A stretch of DNA of 56,479 nt from Gordonia zhenghanii (GCF_021738965.1 NZ_JAKKOQ010000021.1:1-56479); one strand, 5' to 3'; shown: positions 9,014 through 17,302, numbered from the stretch's first letter. The notes: generated by a model from the letters alone, not told the origin. Translations and numbers: made by a program.

Positions 9014-9537
9014 GTGCGGGCTCGTTCCACGAGGGTCGAACTCGTCCGCAGGTTGCGGCCGGTTCCGGTGACGCCGAGCGCGCGTTCGATCAGCTTCGGC
9101 GTCAGCTTGGTCGCGCCGGCGCCGTTTCGGTAGTCGATGTGCAGGTCGCGGCCGATGACGGCGAGACGCTCGCCGTTTCCGAAGTCGCGGGCGCAGAACT
9201 CGTCCGCGGCGGCCGCGTTCGGAGTCCCGGTCAGGAAGTAGAGGTGGCCGTGGGCGGCGTCGCCGAACGCGAATGCGGCCAGAGCGGCGGCGATCTCGTC
9301 TGGTGTCCTGCTGATCACTTCTCGAAAGTAGCCGAACTCGGCGGAGATCGCCTGCTCGAGAGCACGATCGAACTCGGTGGGGTCGCCAGGCGGCGTGCAC
9401 AACAGGTTCCCGGACGCAATGTACGTCGAGACGTCGTCGGCGCCGAGTTCGGTCGCGATCTGTCGCAGGCGCACCATCGGTAGCTTGGTGCCGCCGACGT
9501 TGACGGCGCGGATCAAGACGATGCGTGATGCAGGCAC
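9010..9537 (-). CDS. DUF1697 family protein
   Basis: A 175-residue DUF1697 protein. The opening RIVLIRAVNVGGTKLPM, the strand-turn YIASGNLLC and the late GAGATKLTPKLIERALGVTGTGRN are hallmarks of this widely distributed actinobacterial family, which has a two-domain alpha/beta fold and no assigned activity. It is cytosolic by composition. It is translationally coupled to the downstream DUF202 gene, and the next gene upstream (lysR) runs the same way but starts more than 48 bp away. Confidence 0.85.
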   Translation of the reverse strand: MPASRIVLIRAVNVGGTKLPMVRLRQIATELGADDVSTYIASGNLLCTPPGDPTEFDRALEQAISAEFGYFREVISRTPDEIAAALAAFAFGDAAHGHLYFLTGTPNAAAADEFCARDFGNGERLAVIGRDLHIDYRNGAGATKLTPKLIERALGVTGTGRNLRTSSTLVERART

Positions 9538-9585
9538 GGACGGCTCCTCAGTGTCCTCGATCGGGATGTCCTGAACGTTAGTCCG

Positions 9586-10506
9586 TCATGAGTTCGTCTG
9601 GTGGGCGTGTGCGACTTCGGCGATGGCCGTGCGGAACGCACGGACCGCCGGGTGGGCGGTCCGCCCCGTGCGGGTCGCGGTGTAGAGCATCCGATGCGGG
9701 TCGTCCGGGAGCGACGCCAACCGCGTCCCGGCGAGATGCCGTGCCGCCAACAGCGACGGCATCAATGCGGCCGCGTGACCGGTGCGGACGAGATGAGCCT
9801 GCAACAACGGGTCGGGGGTGTCGAACCGGACGATCGGTTCGAAGCCTGCCGCACGGCAGACGCCCCGCGACCAGGCCCCCATCGCGGTGTCCTCCGGGTC
9901 GAGCGCCCACGGTGCATCCGCGAGCCGGTCGAGCGTCGACGGCAGGTCGGCCCACCGCCCGTGCGACGGCAGCGCCAACATCACCGAGTCCCGAAGCAGA
10001 TCCTCGCGGTGCACGTCGGGCCGAATCGGATGCGGTCGGCCGGGGAACTCCTCGCCGAGGACCACGTCGAACTCCTGGGCCATCATCCCGCTGCTCGCCA
10101 GATCCTCGTCGCGCTGGATGATCTCCACCTGCAGTGCCGGGTGACGTTCGCCCAGGAGCGTGAGGGTGGCCGGAGCGAGTTCGAGGACGACGGACTGGAA
10201 CAGCGCGACGCGCAGAACGCCCTGCACCGTCGGCTGTGATGCGGCGAGGTCGGCCTCGGCGGCTTCGAGTTGGGTGAGGATCACATCGGTGTGTCCGACG
10301 AGAGTCAGCGCCGCGTCGGTCGGCCGGACGCCTCGTCCGACCCGCTCCAACAGTGGAACTCCGGCCTCGCGTTCGAGCTGCGACAGTTGCTGACTGACAG
10401 CCGACGGTGTGTATGTCAGCGCCTCCGCGACGGCGGCCAACGTTCCCCGAAGATGCAGTTCTCGCAGAATTCGCAGCCGAGCGACATTCAGCACCGGGAA
10501 CTCCAA
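9586..10506 (-). CDS. LysR family transcriptional regulator
   Basis: A 306-residue LysR-type regulator. The N-terminal winged helix (about 5-65) shows LRILRELHLRGTLAAVAEALTY, TPSAVSQQLSQLEREAG and LLERVGRGVRPTDA. A periplasmic-binding-like effector domain follows (about 90-295), with VVLGEEFP and the DTPDPLLQAHLV loop. The start at 10506 is TTG; a GTG 12 bp downstream is an alternative and would remove only MEFP. It is divergent from an EamA exporter with three ATCAG/CTGAT half-sites in the shared promoter, so it most likely controls that exporter in response to the exported metabolite. The ligand is unknown. Confidence 0.88.
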   Translation of the reverse strand: MEFPVLNVARLRILRELHLRGTLAAVAEALTYTPSAVSQQLSQLEREAGVPLLERVGRGVRPTDAALTLVGHTDVILTQLEAAEADLAASQPTVQGVLRVALFQSVVLELAPATLTLLGERHPALQVEIIQRDEDLASSGMMAQEFDVVLGEEFPGRPHPIRPDVHREDLLRDSVMLALPSHGRWADLPSTLDRLADAPWALDPEDTAMGAWSRGVCRAAGFEPIVRFDTPDPLLQAHLVRTGHAAALMPSLLAARHLAGTRLASLPDDPHRMLYTATRTGRTAHPAVRAFRTAIAEVAHAHQTNS

Positions 10507-10513
10507 TCATTAG

Positions 10514-10533
10514 ATCAGCTGATGTGTATCAGC
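10514..10533. promoter_or_regulatory. Inverted-repeat operator between lysR and eamA
   Basis: ATCAGCTGAT (10514-10523) is a perfect palindrome and overlaps GCTGATGTGTATCAGC (10518-10533), a 6-bp inverted repeat with a 4-base spacer. Three ATCAG-type half-sites on alternating strands in 20 bp between divergent LysR and transporter genes fit a LysR-type binding site. It lies immediately upstream of the regulator start, consistent with autoregulation. Confidence 0.55.
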
Positions 10534-10585
10534 CAGAAAGGTTCGCTGGACTGACTCTACTGCGGGACGGAGACTGGACGCTGTG

Positions 10586-11518
10586 ATGACGACGAACGAC
10601 GGTCAGCGGCCAGGCGCCGCAGTGCTCATGATCGTCGGATCGTGTACCTCGCTGCAGTTCGGAGCCGCGATCGCCGTCGACCTGTTCGACGAGATGGGGT
10701 CGTGGGGCGTCACGTTCCTGCGTCTGGCGATCGCCGCCGCCGTCCTCCTGGTCGTTGTCCGCCCGCGACTAGGCAGCTGGGGGCGTGGCCAGTGGGCGGC
10801 CGTCGTCGCCTTCGGTCTCGTGACAGCCGCGATGAACGGCTTCTTCTACACCGCCATCGGTCGCATCCCGTTGGGGACGGCGGTGGCGATCGAGTTCCTC
10901 GGCCCGCTGGTCCTGTCGGCGGTGCTCTCCCGGCGACGCGCTGACCTGCTGTGGGTCGGGCTGGCGTTCATCGGGATGAGCCTGCTCGGCGTCGACAGCG
11001 TGCTTGGGTCGTCGTCGCTCGACCTGGTCGGCATCGCGTGCGCGCTCCTTGCCGGGCTGTTCTGGGCCGGCTACATCCTGGCCGGTGCCCGCGTGAGTAG
11101 GACGGTGCCCGGCACGGGCGGTCTCGCCGCAGCCCTCACCGTGTCGGCAGTCGTGCTGCTTCCGATCGGAGCGCATCAAGCGCTTCCGGCCCTGCACGAC
11201 TGGCGAATTCTCACGCTCGCCGCGGCGATCGCACTCCTCGGGTCGGTGATCCCGTACAGCCTGGAGATCGCCGCCCTCCGTCGACTGCCTGAGCGGGTGT
11301 TCGGCGTGCTGCTCAGCCTCGAACCCGTCGTGGCCGCCCTCGTCGGGCTGCTCGTGCTGCATCAGCCGATCGGTCTGCTGCCTGCCCTCGCCATCTGTGC
11401 TGTGATCGCCGCGACGGTCGGGACCACTTTGAGTTCCTCGCGTCGAGAGAGCGTTCAAACGGAGGTCGACGTGCCCGGTGAGACGCGTGTCCTGGCGTCT
11501 GCGGGCTGCTCCGACTAG
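10586..11518 (+). CDS. EamA/RhtA-type drug-metabolite transporter
   Basis: A 310-residue inner-membrane exporter with about ten spans in two EamA repeats (roughly 8-135 and 150-285). The pattern with TFLRLAIAAA, FFYTAIGRIPLGTAVAIEFLGPL and LSLEPVVAALVGLLVLHQ resembles RhtA, the threonine/homoserine exporter. The family moves small metabolites outwards by proton antiport. A GTG at 10583 directly precedes the chosen ATG and could serve instead. The tail after about 290 is hydrophilic and poorly conserved. The divergent LysR regulator and the operator between them suggest metabolite-responsive control. An amino-acid substrate is likely but not shown. Confidence 0.85.
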   Translation: MTTNDGQRPGAAVLMIVGSCTSLQFGAAIAVDLFDEMGSWGVTFLRLAIAAAVLLVVVRPRLGSWGRGQWAAVVAFGLVTAAMNGFFYTAIGRIPLGTAVAIEFLGPLVLSAVLSRRRADLLWVGLAFIGMSLLGVDSVLGSSSLDLVGIACALLAGLFWAGYILAGARVSRTVPGTGGLAAALTVSAVVLLPIGAHQALPALHDWRILTLAAAIALLGSVIPYSLEIAALRRLPERVFGVLLSLEPVVAALVGLLVLHQPIGLLPALAICAVIAATVGTTLSSSRRESVQTEVDVPGETRVLASAGCSD

Positions 11519-11558
11519 CGCCTCGGCACTGCCGTCAGTCAGCGGCTTCCTCGGAACT

Positions 11559-11576
11559 TGTCCACAAAAGTAGACA
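11559..11576. promoter_or_regulatory. Inverted repeat upstream of phnD
   Basis: TGTCCACAAAAGTAGACA is a 7-bp inverted repeat with one mismatch around a 4-base AAAA spacer, in the 228-bp region between eamA and phnD. GntR/HutC regulators such as PhnF bind short inverted repeats of this size, and a TGTC half-site also occurs in front of phnG. It is a candidate PhnF site only. A single GTTCACC at 11621-11627 lies downstream. Confidence 0.35.
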
Positions 11577-11746
11577 TGTTCCGGGTTCTTCACGTGGATC
11601 TAGCGCTCTCGTCGCGCGGCGTTCACCGAGTGCGTCGACTCTGGTCGCCGGTACCTCTGAACGAATCGGTCCCGACTTCGATCGGACGCCGAACCTCCCG
11701 ACCTCGCGCGCCGCTCCGCCGTGCGCGTCGCCCCGAAAGGCCCGCA

Positions 11747-12694
11747 ATGCGTATCCCCAGCATCAAGAGCATGCTCTCCGTCACCGCAGCGACGCTCGTC
11801 GCCGCGGCCGCGGTCACCGGATGCTCCTCGACCAGCTCCGGCTCCGAAGGATGGGCCAAATCGGCGGACACCATCGTGTTCGCGGCCGTCCCCGACCAGG
11901 CCGGATCGGACGCCAACTGGAAGCCGCTCCAGGAATACCTCGAGAAGAAGACCGGGTACAAGGTCGAATACCACCCGACCAGCGACTACACGGCGCTCAT
12001 CGCCTCGCTCGTCTCGGGTAAAGCCGACGTCGGCACCATGGGCGGCCTGCAGTACGTGATGGCCGTCAACAAGGGCGCGAAGATCGATCCCGTCGCCGCG
12101 AACCTGTCGTCGCCGGACGTCAAGGACGCTGGCTACTACTCGGAGGCCATCGTCCCGGCAGGGTCGCCGATCAAGTCGCTCGCCCAGGCCAAGGGGAAGT
12201 CGGTGTGCTTCGTCGACCCGAACTCCACATCGGGCTTCCTGTTCGGCCTGTACGCGCTCTCCAAGAACGGCATCAACGTGAACGCCGACGGCACCGACGC
12301 GAGCGGTCGTCCGACGTTCACGGACTTCAAGCCCTTCTTCGCCGGCAGTCACGACAAGTCGGCGCAGGCCGTGGCCTCGAAGCAGTGCGATGTCGGTTTC
12401 GCCGAAGACACGGTGGCGCAGCCCCTCGAGAAGGCAGGCAAGGTCAAGGTCCTCGCCCGCGAGTACGTCCCCGGCGGCCCGTTCACGGTGTCGTCCACCC
12501 TGCCCGCCGACGCTAAGACAAAGGTGACTGAGGCGCTGCGAGGCGCCTCCGTGGAGGCGATCAAGGCATCGGGAGCGCAGCTGAACGACGGTTTCACGTC
12601 GAGCTACTTCGGCACCCAGACCGTCGACGAGTCGTACTTCAAGGCCATCAGCGACCTGTGCAAGAAGATCCCGACCGCCAAGTGCGCGTCCTGA
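11747..12694 (+). CDS. phnD: Phosphonate ABC transporter, substrate-binding lipoprotein PhnD
   Basis: A 315-residue phosphonate/phosphate/phosphite-type binding protein. The N-terminus has a signal peptide with a hydrophobic run at about 9-23 and lipobox VTGC (Cys26), so it is a lipoprotein on the outer face of the membrane. The family segments VFAAVPDQ, YHPTSDYTALIASLVSGKADVGTMGG, CFVDPNSTSGFLF and CDVGFAEDTV are all present. It should deliver phosphonate to PhnE. The ATG at 11747 was chosen because it gives a normal signal peptide and follows GAAAGG. It begins phnDCE (gap to phnC 22 bp). Regulation is probably by PhnF; the upstream inverted repeat and a lone GTTCACC are compatible with this but weak. 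Confidence 0.93.
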   Translation: MRIPSIKSMLSVTAATLVAAAAVTGCSSTSSGSEGWAKSADTIVFAAVPDQAGSDANWKPLQEYLEKKTGYKVEYHPTSDYTALIASLVSGKADVGTMGGLQYVMAVNKGAKIDPVAANLSSPDVKDAGYYSEAIVPAGSPIKSLAQAKGKSVCFVDPNSTSGFLFGLYALSKNGINVNADGTDASGRPTFTDFKPFFAGSHDKSAQAVASKQCDVGFAEDTVAQPLEKAGKVKVLAREYVPGGPFTVSSTLPADAKTKVTEALRGASVEAIKASGAQLNDGFTSSYFGTQTVDESYFKAISDLCKKIPTAKCAS

Positions 12695-12716
12695 CCGGAA
12701 CGGATCGGAATCTGTC

Positions 12717-13532
12717 ATGACCAACAAGACGATCACACCGATCATCAACGTCAATTCAGTCGTGAAGGACTTCGGCGGTCCCACTCCCGCCCTGAACGGC
12801 GTCGACCTCACGGTTCGCCGCGGTGAGGTCGTCGTGTTGCTCGGGCTCTCCGGGTCGGGCAAGTCGACCCTGCTGCGGCACCTCGACGGACTGGACACAC
12901 CGACCTCGGGCTCGGTCTCGGTCCTCGGTCGCGAGCTGACGTCGTGCAGTGCCAAGCAGATGCGCGGACTGCGCGGCGACGTCGCGATGATATTCCAGCA
13001 GTTCGAACTCGTCGGGCCACTCACCGTCATCGAGAACGTCCTGACCGGAGCGCTCGGCAGACTGCGGGGACCGCGGCTGGGGCTGTGGACGTATCCGAAG
13101 GCCATGCGCACCACGGCGCTGGAGAACCTCGAACGCGTCGGCCTCCTCGAGAAGGCGTACGACCGTGCCGACCAGTTGTCCGGCGGTCAGCAGCAACGGG
13201 TGGCCATCGCCCGCGCGCTGATGCAGGACCCGGAGGTCCTGCTGGCCGACGAGCCGGTCGCCAGCCTCGACCCGGAGTCCAGCGATCAGGTCATGTCCCT
13301 GATCCGACAGATCGCGGCCGACCGCGGACTGACCGTGGTCTGCAGCCTGCACCAGGTGGATCTGGCACTCGGCTGGGCGGACCGGATCATCGGACTCCGC
13401 GGCGGCGAGGTCGTCATGGACAGCCCGTGTGGTCCGACCCTCCCGCGTGAGCGCGTCATGGAGATCTACGGCCGGCTGCCGTCGTCGCCCGCCGAGTTCG
13501 CGCCGGCGGGCGTGAGCGCGTCGTCATGGTGA
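12717..13532 (+). CDS. phnC: Phosphonate ABC transporter ATP-binding protein PhnC
   Basis: A 271-residue ABC ATPase with intact motifs: Walker A GLSGSGKST (43-51), Q-loop FQQFELVG (93-100), signature LSGGQ (154-158), Walker B VLLADEP (174-180) and switch His in SLHQVDLAL. It powers import through PhnE. The length is slightly over the E. coli PhnC. The end overlaps phnE by 7 bp, so the two are co-translated. The close match in gene order (phnD-phnC-phnE) supports the symbol. Confidence 0.93.
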   Translation: MTNKTITPIINVNSVVKDFGGPTPALNGVDLTVRRGEVVVLLGLSGSGKSTLLRHLDGLDTPTSGSVSVLGRELTSCSAKQMRGLRGDVAMIFQQFELVGPLTVIENVLTGALGRLRGPRLGLWTYPKAMRTTALENLERVGLLEKAYDRADQLSGGQQQRVAIARALMQDPEVLLADEPVASLDPESSDQVMSLIRQIAADRGLTVVCSLHQVDLALGWADRIIGLRGGEVVMDSPCGPTLPRERVMEIYGRLPSSPAEFAPAGVSASSW

Positions 13533-15253
13533 CGACGCTCGACCGTCGGCGGCCCGAGACGCCGCCCGCAGCGCCTCGCCCGTCCCGCAACCGGGGCCGG
13601 ACCGCAGGCCTGTTCGTGCTTCTCGCGCTCGGCGTCTTCGCTGTCTATTCTCTTGTCTCGCTCGACTTCTCGTGGGCCAGCATGATGTCGAGTCTGGACA
13701 ACGCGCGGGACGTCTTCGCCCTGATGGATCCGATCAGTCTGCCGCCGCTCGGCGACCTGGCGTACCTGATCGGCCTCACTCTCGGCATCGTCGTCCTCGG
13801 TACGGTCGTCGCCGCCGTGATCTCCGTCCCGGTGGCCTGGGTGGCGGCGTCCAACACCACCCCGGCCCGAGGCCTCCTGTGGATCGGACGAGCGATCGGG
13901 GTCGTGACCCGAGCGGTACCGGATGTGGTTCTGGCGCTGGCGTTCTCGCTGACCTTCGTCCTCGGCAGTCCGCTGCCCGGCGTCCTGGCGATCGGCATCC
14001 ACTCCATCGGAATGATCTCGAAGCTGTTCGCGGACGCGATCGAACAGATCGACGACGGTCCGCGCCTGGCGATCCGAGCGGTCGGCGGTTCGCGCGCTCA
14101 GGAATTCTGGTCCGGAGTGTTCCCACAGGTGATGCCGTCGTGGATCGCGACGACGCTGCACCGTTTCGACATCAACCTCCGCGGATCGGCGATCCTCGGC
14201 TACGCGGGCGTCGGCGGACTCGGCTACGCGATGAAGATCGCGTTCGAGGACTTTCCGCAAGGCTATGGGCGAGGCCTGGGCATCGCAGGCGTGATCTTCG
14301 TGCTCTGCGTCGTGGTCGAGGTGATCTCGTCGACGATCCGTCGCAACCTGCTCGGGGTGCATCCCACCGGTCGGGGACTTGGCGACACGATCGTCCGCCG
14401 CGCGACGCGCGATCGGGTCCATCGCACGCGCGTCGCGTCACCGGCGACGGTATCGGCAGTCACCGTCGAGACGATGGCGCGCCGACTATGGTCGCCCCGC
14501 CGAGTTCGCAACGCGGCGTGGACGGCGGGCGCTCTCGCGCTGATCGTCGGCAGCTACTGGCTGGCCGACATCGAGTTCGGCGACGTCACCTGGGGATACG
14601 TGTGGCCGACGATTCAAGGGTTCTGGCCGCCAGACACCGGTACGCACACCCTGATCGACTTCGGGGAGGCGCTCCTGGTGACGGTCCAGGTGGCGTTCGG
14701 TGCAGCGTTGCTCTCCCTGGTCTTCTCCCTGATCTTCGGCTCGTTCGCGGCCCGCAACATCGCTCCGAACGGCGTGGTCCGCAGTATCTTCCGCGTGATC
14801 CTCGTGGTGTTCCGCGGTATCCCCGAACTCGTTCTGGCGATCTTCCTCATCATGGTCACCGGCCTCGGGAATCAGGCGGGCGCGGTCGCGCTCGCCATCG
14901 GCGGCATCGGGCTGCTCGGCAAGCTCATCGCGGACTCGTGCGAAGAAGTGGACGCCGGTCCCGAACGTGCGTTGACGGCAGTCGGTGCATCGCCGGGCCA
15001 GCGATATCTCTCGGCGACGTGGCCCCAAGCGGTGCCGTCGTTGATCGGCAACACGCTCTACCTCGTCGACACGAACATCCGCGCCGCGACCCTCCTCGGG
15101 ATCGTGGGCGGCAGCGGCATCGGCTTCTACCTGACGAATGCGTCGACGATGTCGACCATGCACGGTCAGGTGACGTTCTTGGTCATCATGTTGATCGTGA
15201 CGGTGCTGGTGGTGGAAGGCCTGTCGGTATGGCTGCGACGAGTGTTCAATTGA
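13526..15253 (+). CDS. phnE: Fused phosphonate ABC permease (PhnE1-PhnE2)
   Basis: A 575-residue protein equal to two PhnE permeases joined end to end; single PhnE proteins are about 260-290 residues. Each half has about six membrane spans and its own cytoplasmic coupling (EAA-type) loop: DAIEQIDDGPRLAIRAVGG near 171-189, and DSCEEVDAGPERALTAVGA near 472-490. Both halves retain the PDVVLALAF/PELVLAIFL and YAGVGGLGY/GIVGGSGIGF segments. A basic linker rich in Arg and Thr (about 280-325) joins them. The fusion supplies the heterodimeric pore from one polypeptide. The gene overlaps phnC and is convergent with phnF. Confidence 0.92.
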   Translation: MVTTLDRRRPETPPAAPRPSRNRGRTAGLFVLLALGVFAVYSLVSLDFSWASMMSSLDNARDVFALMDPISLPPLGDLAYLIGLTLGIVVLGTVVAAVISVPVAWVAASNTTPARGLLWIGRAIGVVTRAVPDVVLALAFSLTFVLGSPLPGVLAIGIHSIGMISKLFADAIEQIDDGPRLAIRAVGGSRAQEFWSGVFPQVMPSWIATTLHRFDINLRGSAILGYAGVGGLGYAMKIAFEDFPQGYGRGLGIAGVIFVLCVVVEVISSTIRRNLLGVHPTGRGLGDTIVRRATRDRVHRTRVASPATVSAVTVETMARRLWSPRRVRNAAWTAGALALIVGSYWLADIEFGDVTWGYVWPTIQGFWPPDTGTHTLIDFGEALLVTVQVAFGAALLSLVFSLIFGSFAARNIAPNGVVRSIFRVILVVFRGIPELVLAIFLIMVTGLGNQAGAVALAIGGIGLLGKLIADSCEEVDAGPERALTAVGASPGQRYLSATWPQAVPSLIGNTLYLVDTNIRAATLLGIVGGSGIGFYLTNASTMSTMHGQVTFLVIMLIVTVLVVEGLSVWLRRVFN

Positions 15254-15257
15254 GGCC

Positions 15258-15281
15258 CGCCGGGTGACTCGATGCCCGGCG
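15258..15281. terminator. Hairpin between convergent phnE and phnF
   Basis: A 7-bp GC stem (CGCCGGG at 15258-15264 with CCCGGCG at 15275-15281) closes a 10-base loop in the 37-bp gap between the convergent phnE and phnF stops. No T-tract follows on either strand. It could act as a weak bidirectional terminator or transcript end stabiliser. Confidence 0.45.
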
Positions 15282-15290
15282 CGCTCGACG

Positions 15291-16022
15291 TCAGAGGGAC
15301 TGCTCGATGTCGAGCTCTACCCGGTCGGCTGGAAAACGGGTGCTTGCGAACTGGAGTGGCGTCCCGTCGGGCAAGGTGTCCAAGCCCTGCACGGCGAGGA
15401 CGACCGCTCCCTCGTCGAGTGTGAGATCGGCCAGCTCGGTAGCCGTCGCGTGTCGTGCGGCGACGACGGTGCTCGCGCGCACGTAGTCGGCGATGCCAGC
15501 CTCCTGGAGCGAGACCGTGATAGAGCCGTGCTCGCGGAAGCGGGCGCCGAGCCCGGGCACCCGCTCGGCGTCGAACCATCCGGTGGCACGGGAGATCGGT
15601 CGGCCGTCGACGGCGCGAACGATCTCCAGGCGGAGCGCGGGGCGGTCGCCCAGTCCCAGCCGTTCGGCGATGGGCGGCGGCGCAGGCGCGACCTCTTCCT
15701 CCAGCAGGATTCCGGTGGCCGACGAGCCTGCGCGCAGACTGTCGCGCAGTCGGGTACGCACGCCGATCCGATGGACGAGCAGCGTGTGCTCGGCGACGAA
15801 CGTCCCGCTCCCGCGGCGGGCCACCACCAGACGGTCGGCGACGAGCGAGGCGACGGCCTGCCGCACGGTGTTGCGGTTCACGGCGAATCGCTCGGCCAAC
15901 TGGGCTTCGGACGGGAGTCTGGTGTCCGGCGGGAGTCCGCCGTCGACGATCTCCCGCCGCAGCTCCTCGGCGATCCGTCGCCACACCGAGAAGCCGCTGG
16001 AGGATCTGGTCGGGTTCGACAT
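15291..16022 (-). CDS. phnF: GntR/HutC-family regulator PhnF
   Basis: A 243-residue GntR/HutC regulator. The winged helix (about 12-75) shows WRRIAEELRREI, LPSEAQLAERFAVNRNTVRQA and RRGSGTFVAE. The UTRA effector domain (about 85-240) contains GDRPALRLEIVRAVDGRPIS and the ending FPADRVEL. PhnF represses phosphonate uptake genes in mycobacteria. The gene sits between phnDCE and phnG-N, divergent from the latter, with a probable operator and PHO-box-like repeat in the shared region. The ATG at 16022 was preferred over GTG at 16049: TAGTAT lies about 10 bp before it, giving a leaderless start, and the extra nine residues are not family-like. Confidence 0.9.
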   Translation of the reverse strand: MSNPTRSSSGFSVWRRIAEELRREIVDGGLPPDTRLPSEAQLAERFAVNRNTVRQAVASLVADRLVVARRGSGTFVAEHTLLVHRIGVRTRLRDSLRAGSSATGILLEEEVAPAPPPIAERLGLGDRPALRLEIVRAVDGRPISRATGWFDAERVPGLGARFREHGSITVSLQEAGIADYVRASTVVAARHATATELADLTLDEGAVVLAVQGLDTLPDGTPLQFASTRFPADRVELDIEQSL

Positions 16023-16060
16023 AGTGGTGCGAATACTACTCGGAATCACCGATCGTGCCT

Positions 16061-16078
16061 GTTCACGAACAGTTCACC
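16061..16078 (+). promoter_or_regulatory. PHO-box-like direct repeat
   Basis: GTTCACG at 16061 and GTTCACC at 16072 are direct repeats exactly 11 bp apart. Repeats of GTTCACC at 11-bp steps form the PHO box bound by the phosphate-starvation regulator PhoP in Streptomyces. The site lies in the phnF-phnG divergent region, about 120 bp before phnG. Phosphate-starvation activation (PhoP or the RegX3-type equivalent) is inferred. Confidence 0.55.
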
Positions 16079-16142
16079 GCCGCGATCCGGGACGGACACG
16101 CTCACGCGTCGAACTGGACCGGTTCAGCCCCTACCATCAAGA

Positions 16143-16152
16143 TGTCTAGATA
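16143..16152. promoter_or_regulatory. Candidate PhnF operator
   Basis: TGTCTAGATA is a near-perfect palindrome centred on TCTAGA, directly followed by two GATAACT direct repeats (16150-16156 and 16158-16164 region). HutC-type repressors bind short palindromes with TA/CTAG centres (for example DasR and mycobacterial PhnF sites). Position 48-57 bp upstream of phnG fits repression of the phnG-N operon. Confidence 0.4.
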
Positions 16153-16199
16153 ACTGGATAACTACTAATCGGGTGGACGACCACCTACTCGGAGGATTG

Positions 16200-16694
16200 A
16201 TGAGTGTGACCACCGGCCCCGCAACTGTGGGCAGCGAGGTGAATGCCGAGCGCCAGGAATGGATGCGCATCCTGGCGTCCGCGGACTCCGTCGCCGTCGA
16301 GGACGCGTGGGAACAGTGGCAGCCTAAGCCGCACACGCAGAACATTCGTGGACCCGAAGTCGGTCTCGTGATGATCCGGGCGCGTACCGATTCGGCAGGG
16401 CCCCGGTTCAATCTGGGTGAGGCCACCGTGACCCGCGCGACCGTCCGTCTGCACGGCGAGCCGATGAGCGAGGACACGGTCGGCACGGCCTACGTGCTGG
16501 GGACCGACCTCGCTCATTCGCAGGCGGCAGCGCAGTTCGACGCATTGCTCGCCGACCCGGCTCAGCACGATCGGGTCATCGCCGAGGTCATTGAGCCGCT
16601 GCAGGCAGCGCAGACCGAGCAGGATCAGGCGCGCCGCGCGCAGGAGCGGAGCACACAGGTCGACTTCTTCACCGTCGCAAGGGAACACGAATGA
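16200..16694 (+). CDS. phnG: C-P lyase subunit PhnG
   Basis: A 164-residue PhnG, one of the four core subunits (PhnG2H2I2J2) of carbon-phosphorus lyase; together with PhnH, PhnI and PhnL it supports transfer of the phosphonate to ribose of ATP. Recognisable parts are RQEWMRILASAD near the N-terminus, RGPEVGLVMIRARTDSAGPRF and the FNLGEATVTRATVRL strand, which are the conserved core of the family. The ATG is preceded by GGAGG at an 5-base spacing. It starts the phnG-N operon; its end overlaps phnH by 4 bp. Confidence 0.92.
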   Translation: MSVTTGPATVGSEVNAERQEWMRILASADSVAVEDAWEQWQPKPHTQNIRGPEVGLVMIRARTDSAGPRFNLGEATVTRATVRLHGEPMSEDTVGTAYVLGTDLAHSQAAAQFDALLADPAQHDRVIAEVIEPLQAAQTEQDQARRAQERSTQVDFFTVAREHE

Positions 16695-17302
16695 GCCAGC
16701 AGACCACCATCCCCGCTCCCGGCTTCGCCGATGCCACCCACGACGCCCAATTGGTGTTCCGAGCGGTCCTCGACGCACTGTCGCAACCCGGGCGCTTGTT
16801 CGATCTCGTCACTGCGCCGCACGCTCCCGCACCGTTGGGGCCGGCGCTCGGGGCTGTCGCGCTGACCCTCCTGGACGACGACTGCACGGTGTGGCTGGAT
16901 CCGGAACTGGCGAACGCCCCCGCGGTGACGTCCTGGCTGGCCTTCCACACCGGTGCACGGACGACCGACGATCCAGCCGCCGCGACATTCCTGTTCGCCG
17001 TCGACGCCTGCGCGCTGCCTGCGCTCGCGACCCTCGCACAGGGCACTGACGTGGCGCCGCACCTGTCGGCGACCGTGGTGCTCGGCGTCGGTCCGAACAC
17101 GCCGATGCGAACCACGGTCGGCCGCGGGCCGGGGATCGAATCGACTGCGTCCGTGTCAGTTCCGGAGACATGGCCGGACTTCGACGCCCAGTGGCAGGCC
17201 AACACCGAGACCTTCCCCCGCGGCGTGGACGTCGTGCTCGTCACTGACTCGTGCGTGACGGCGCTCCCGCGGACCACCAGCCTCGAACGAGAGGACATCT
17301 GA
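16691..17302 (+). CDS. phnH: C-P lyase subunit PhnH
   Basis: A 203-residue PhnH, slightly longer than E. coli PhnH (194). The N-terminal FRAVLDALSQPGRLFDL, the middle LTLLDDDCTVWLDPEL and the segment VLGVGPNTPMRTTVGRGPGIE are typical. PhnH is a PLP-transferase-like fold without cofactor and sits at the periphery of the core complex. Its stop shares one base with the phnI ATG at 17302, and its start overlaps phnG, so expression is tightly coupled. Confidence 0.92.
   Translation: MSQQTTIPAPGFADATHDAQLVFRAVLDALSQPGRLFDLVTAPHAPAPLGPALGAVALTLLDDDCTVWLDPELANAPAVTSWLAFHTGARTTDDPAAATFLFAVDACALPALATLAQGTDVAPHLSATVVLGVGPNTPMRTTVGRGPGIESTASVSVPETWPDFDAQWQANTETFPRGVDVVLVTDSCVTALPRTTSLEREDI

Noticed and set aside
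11621..11627. PHO box upstream of phnD
   Set aside because: Only one GTTCACC unit is present and no second unit occurs 11 bp to either side.
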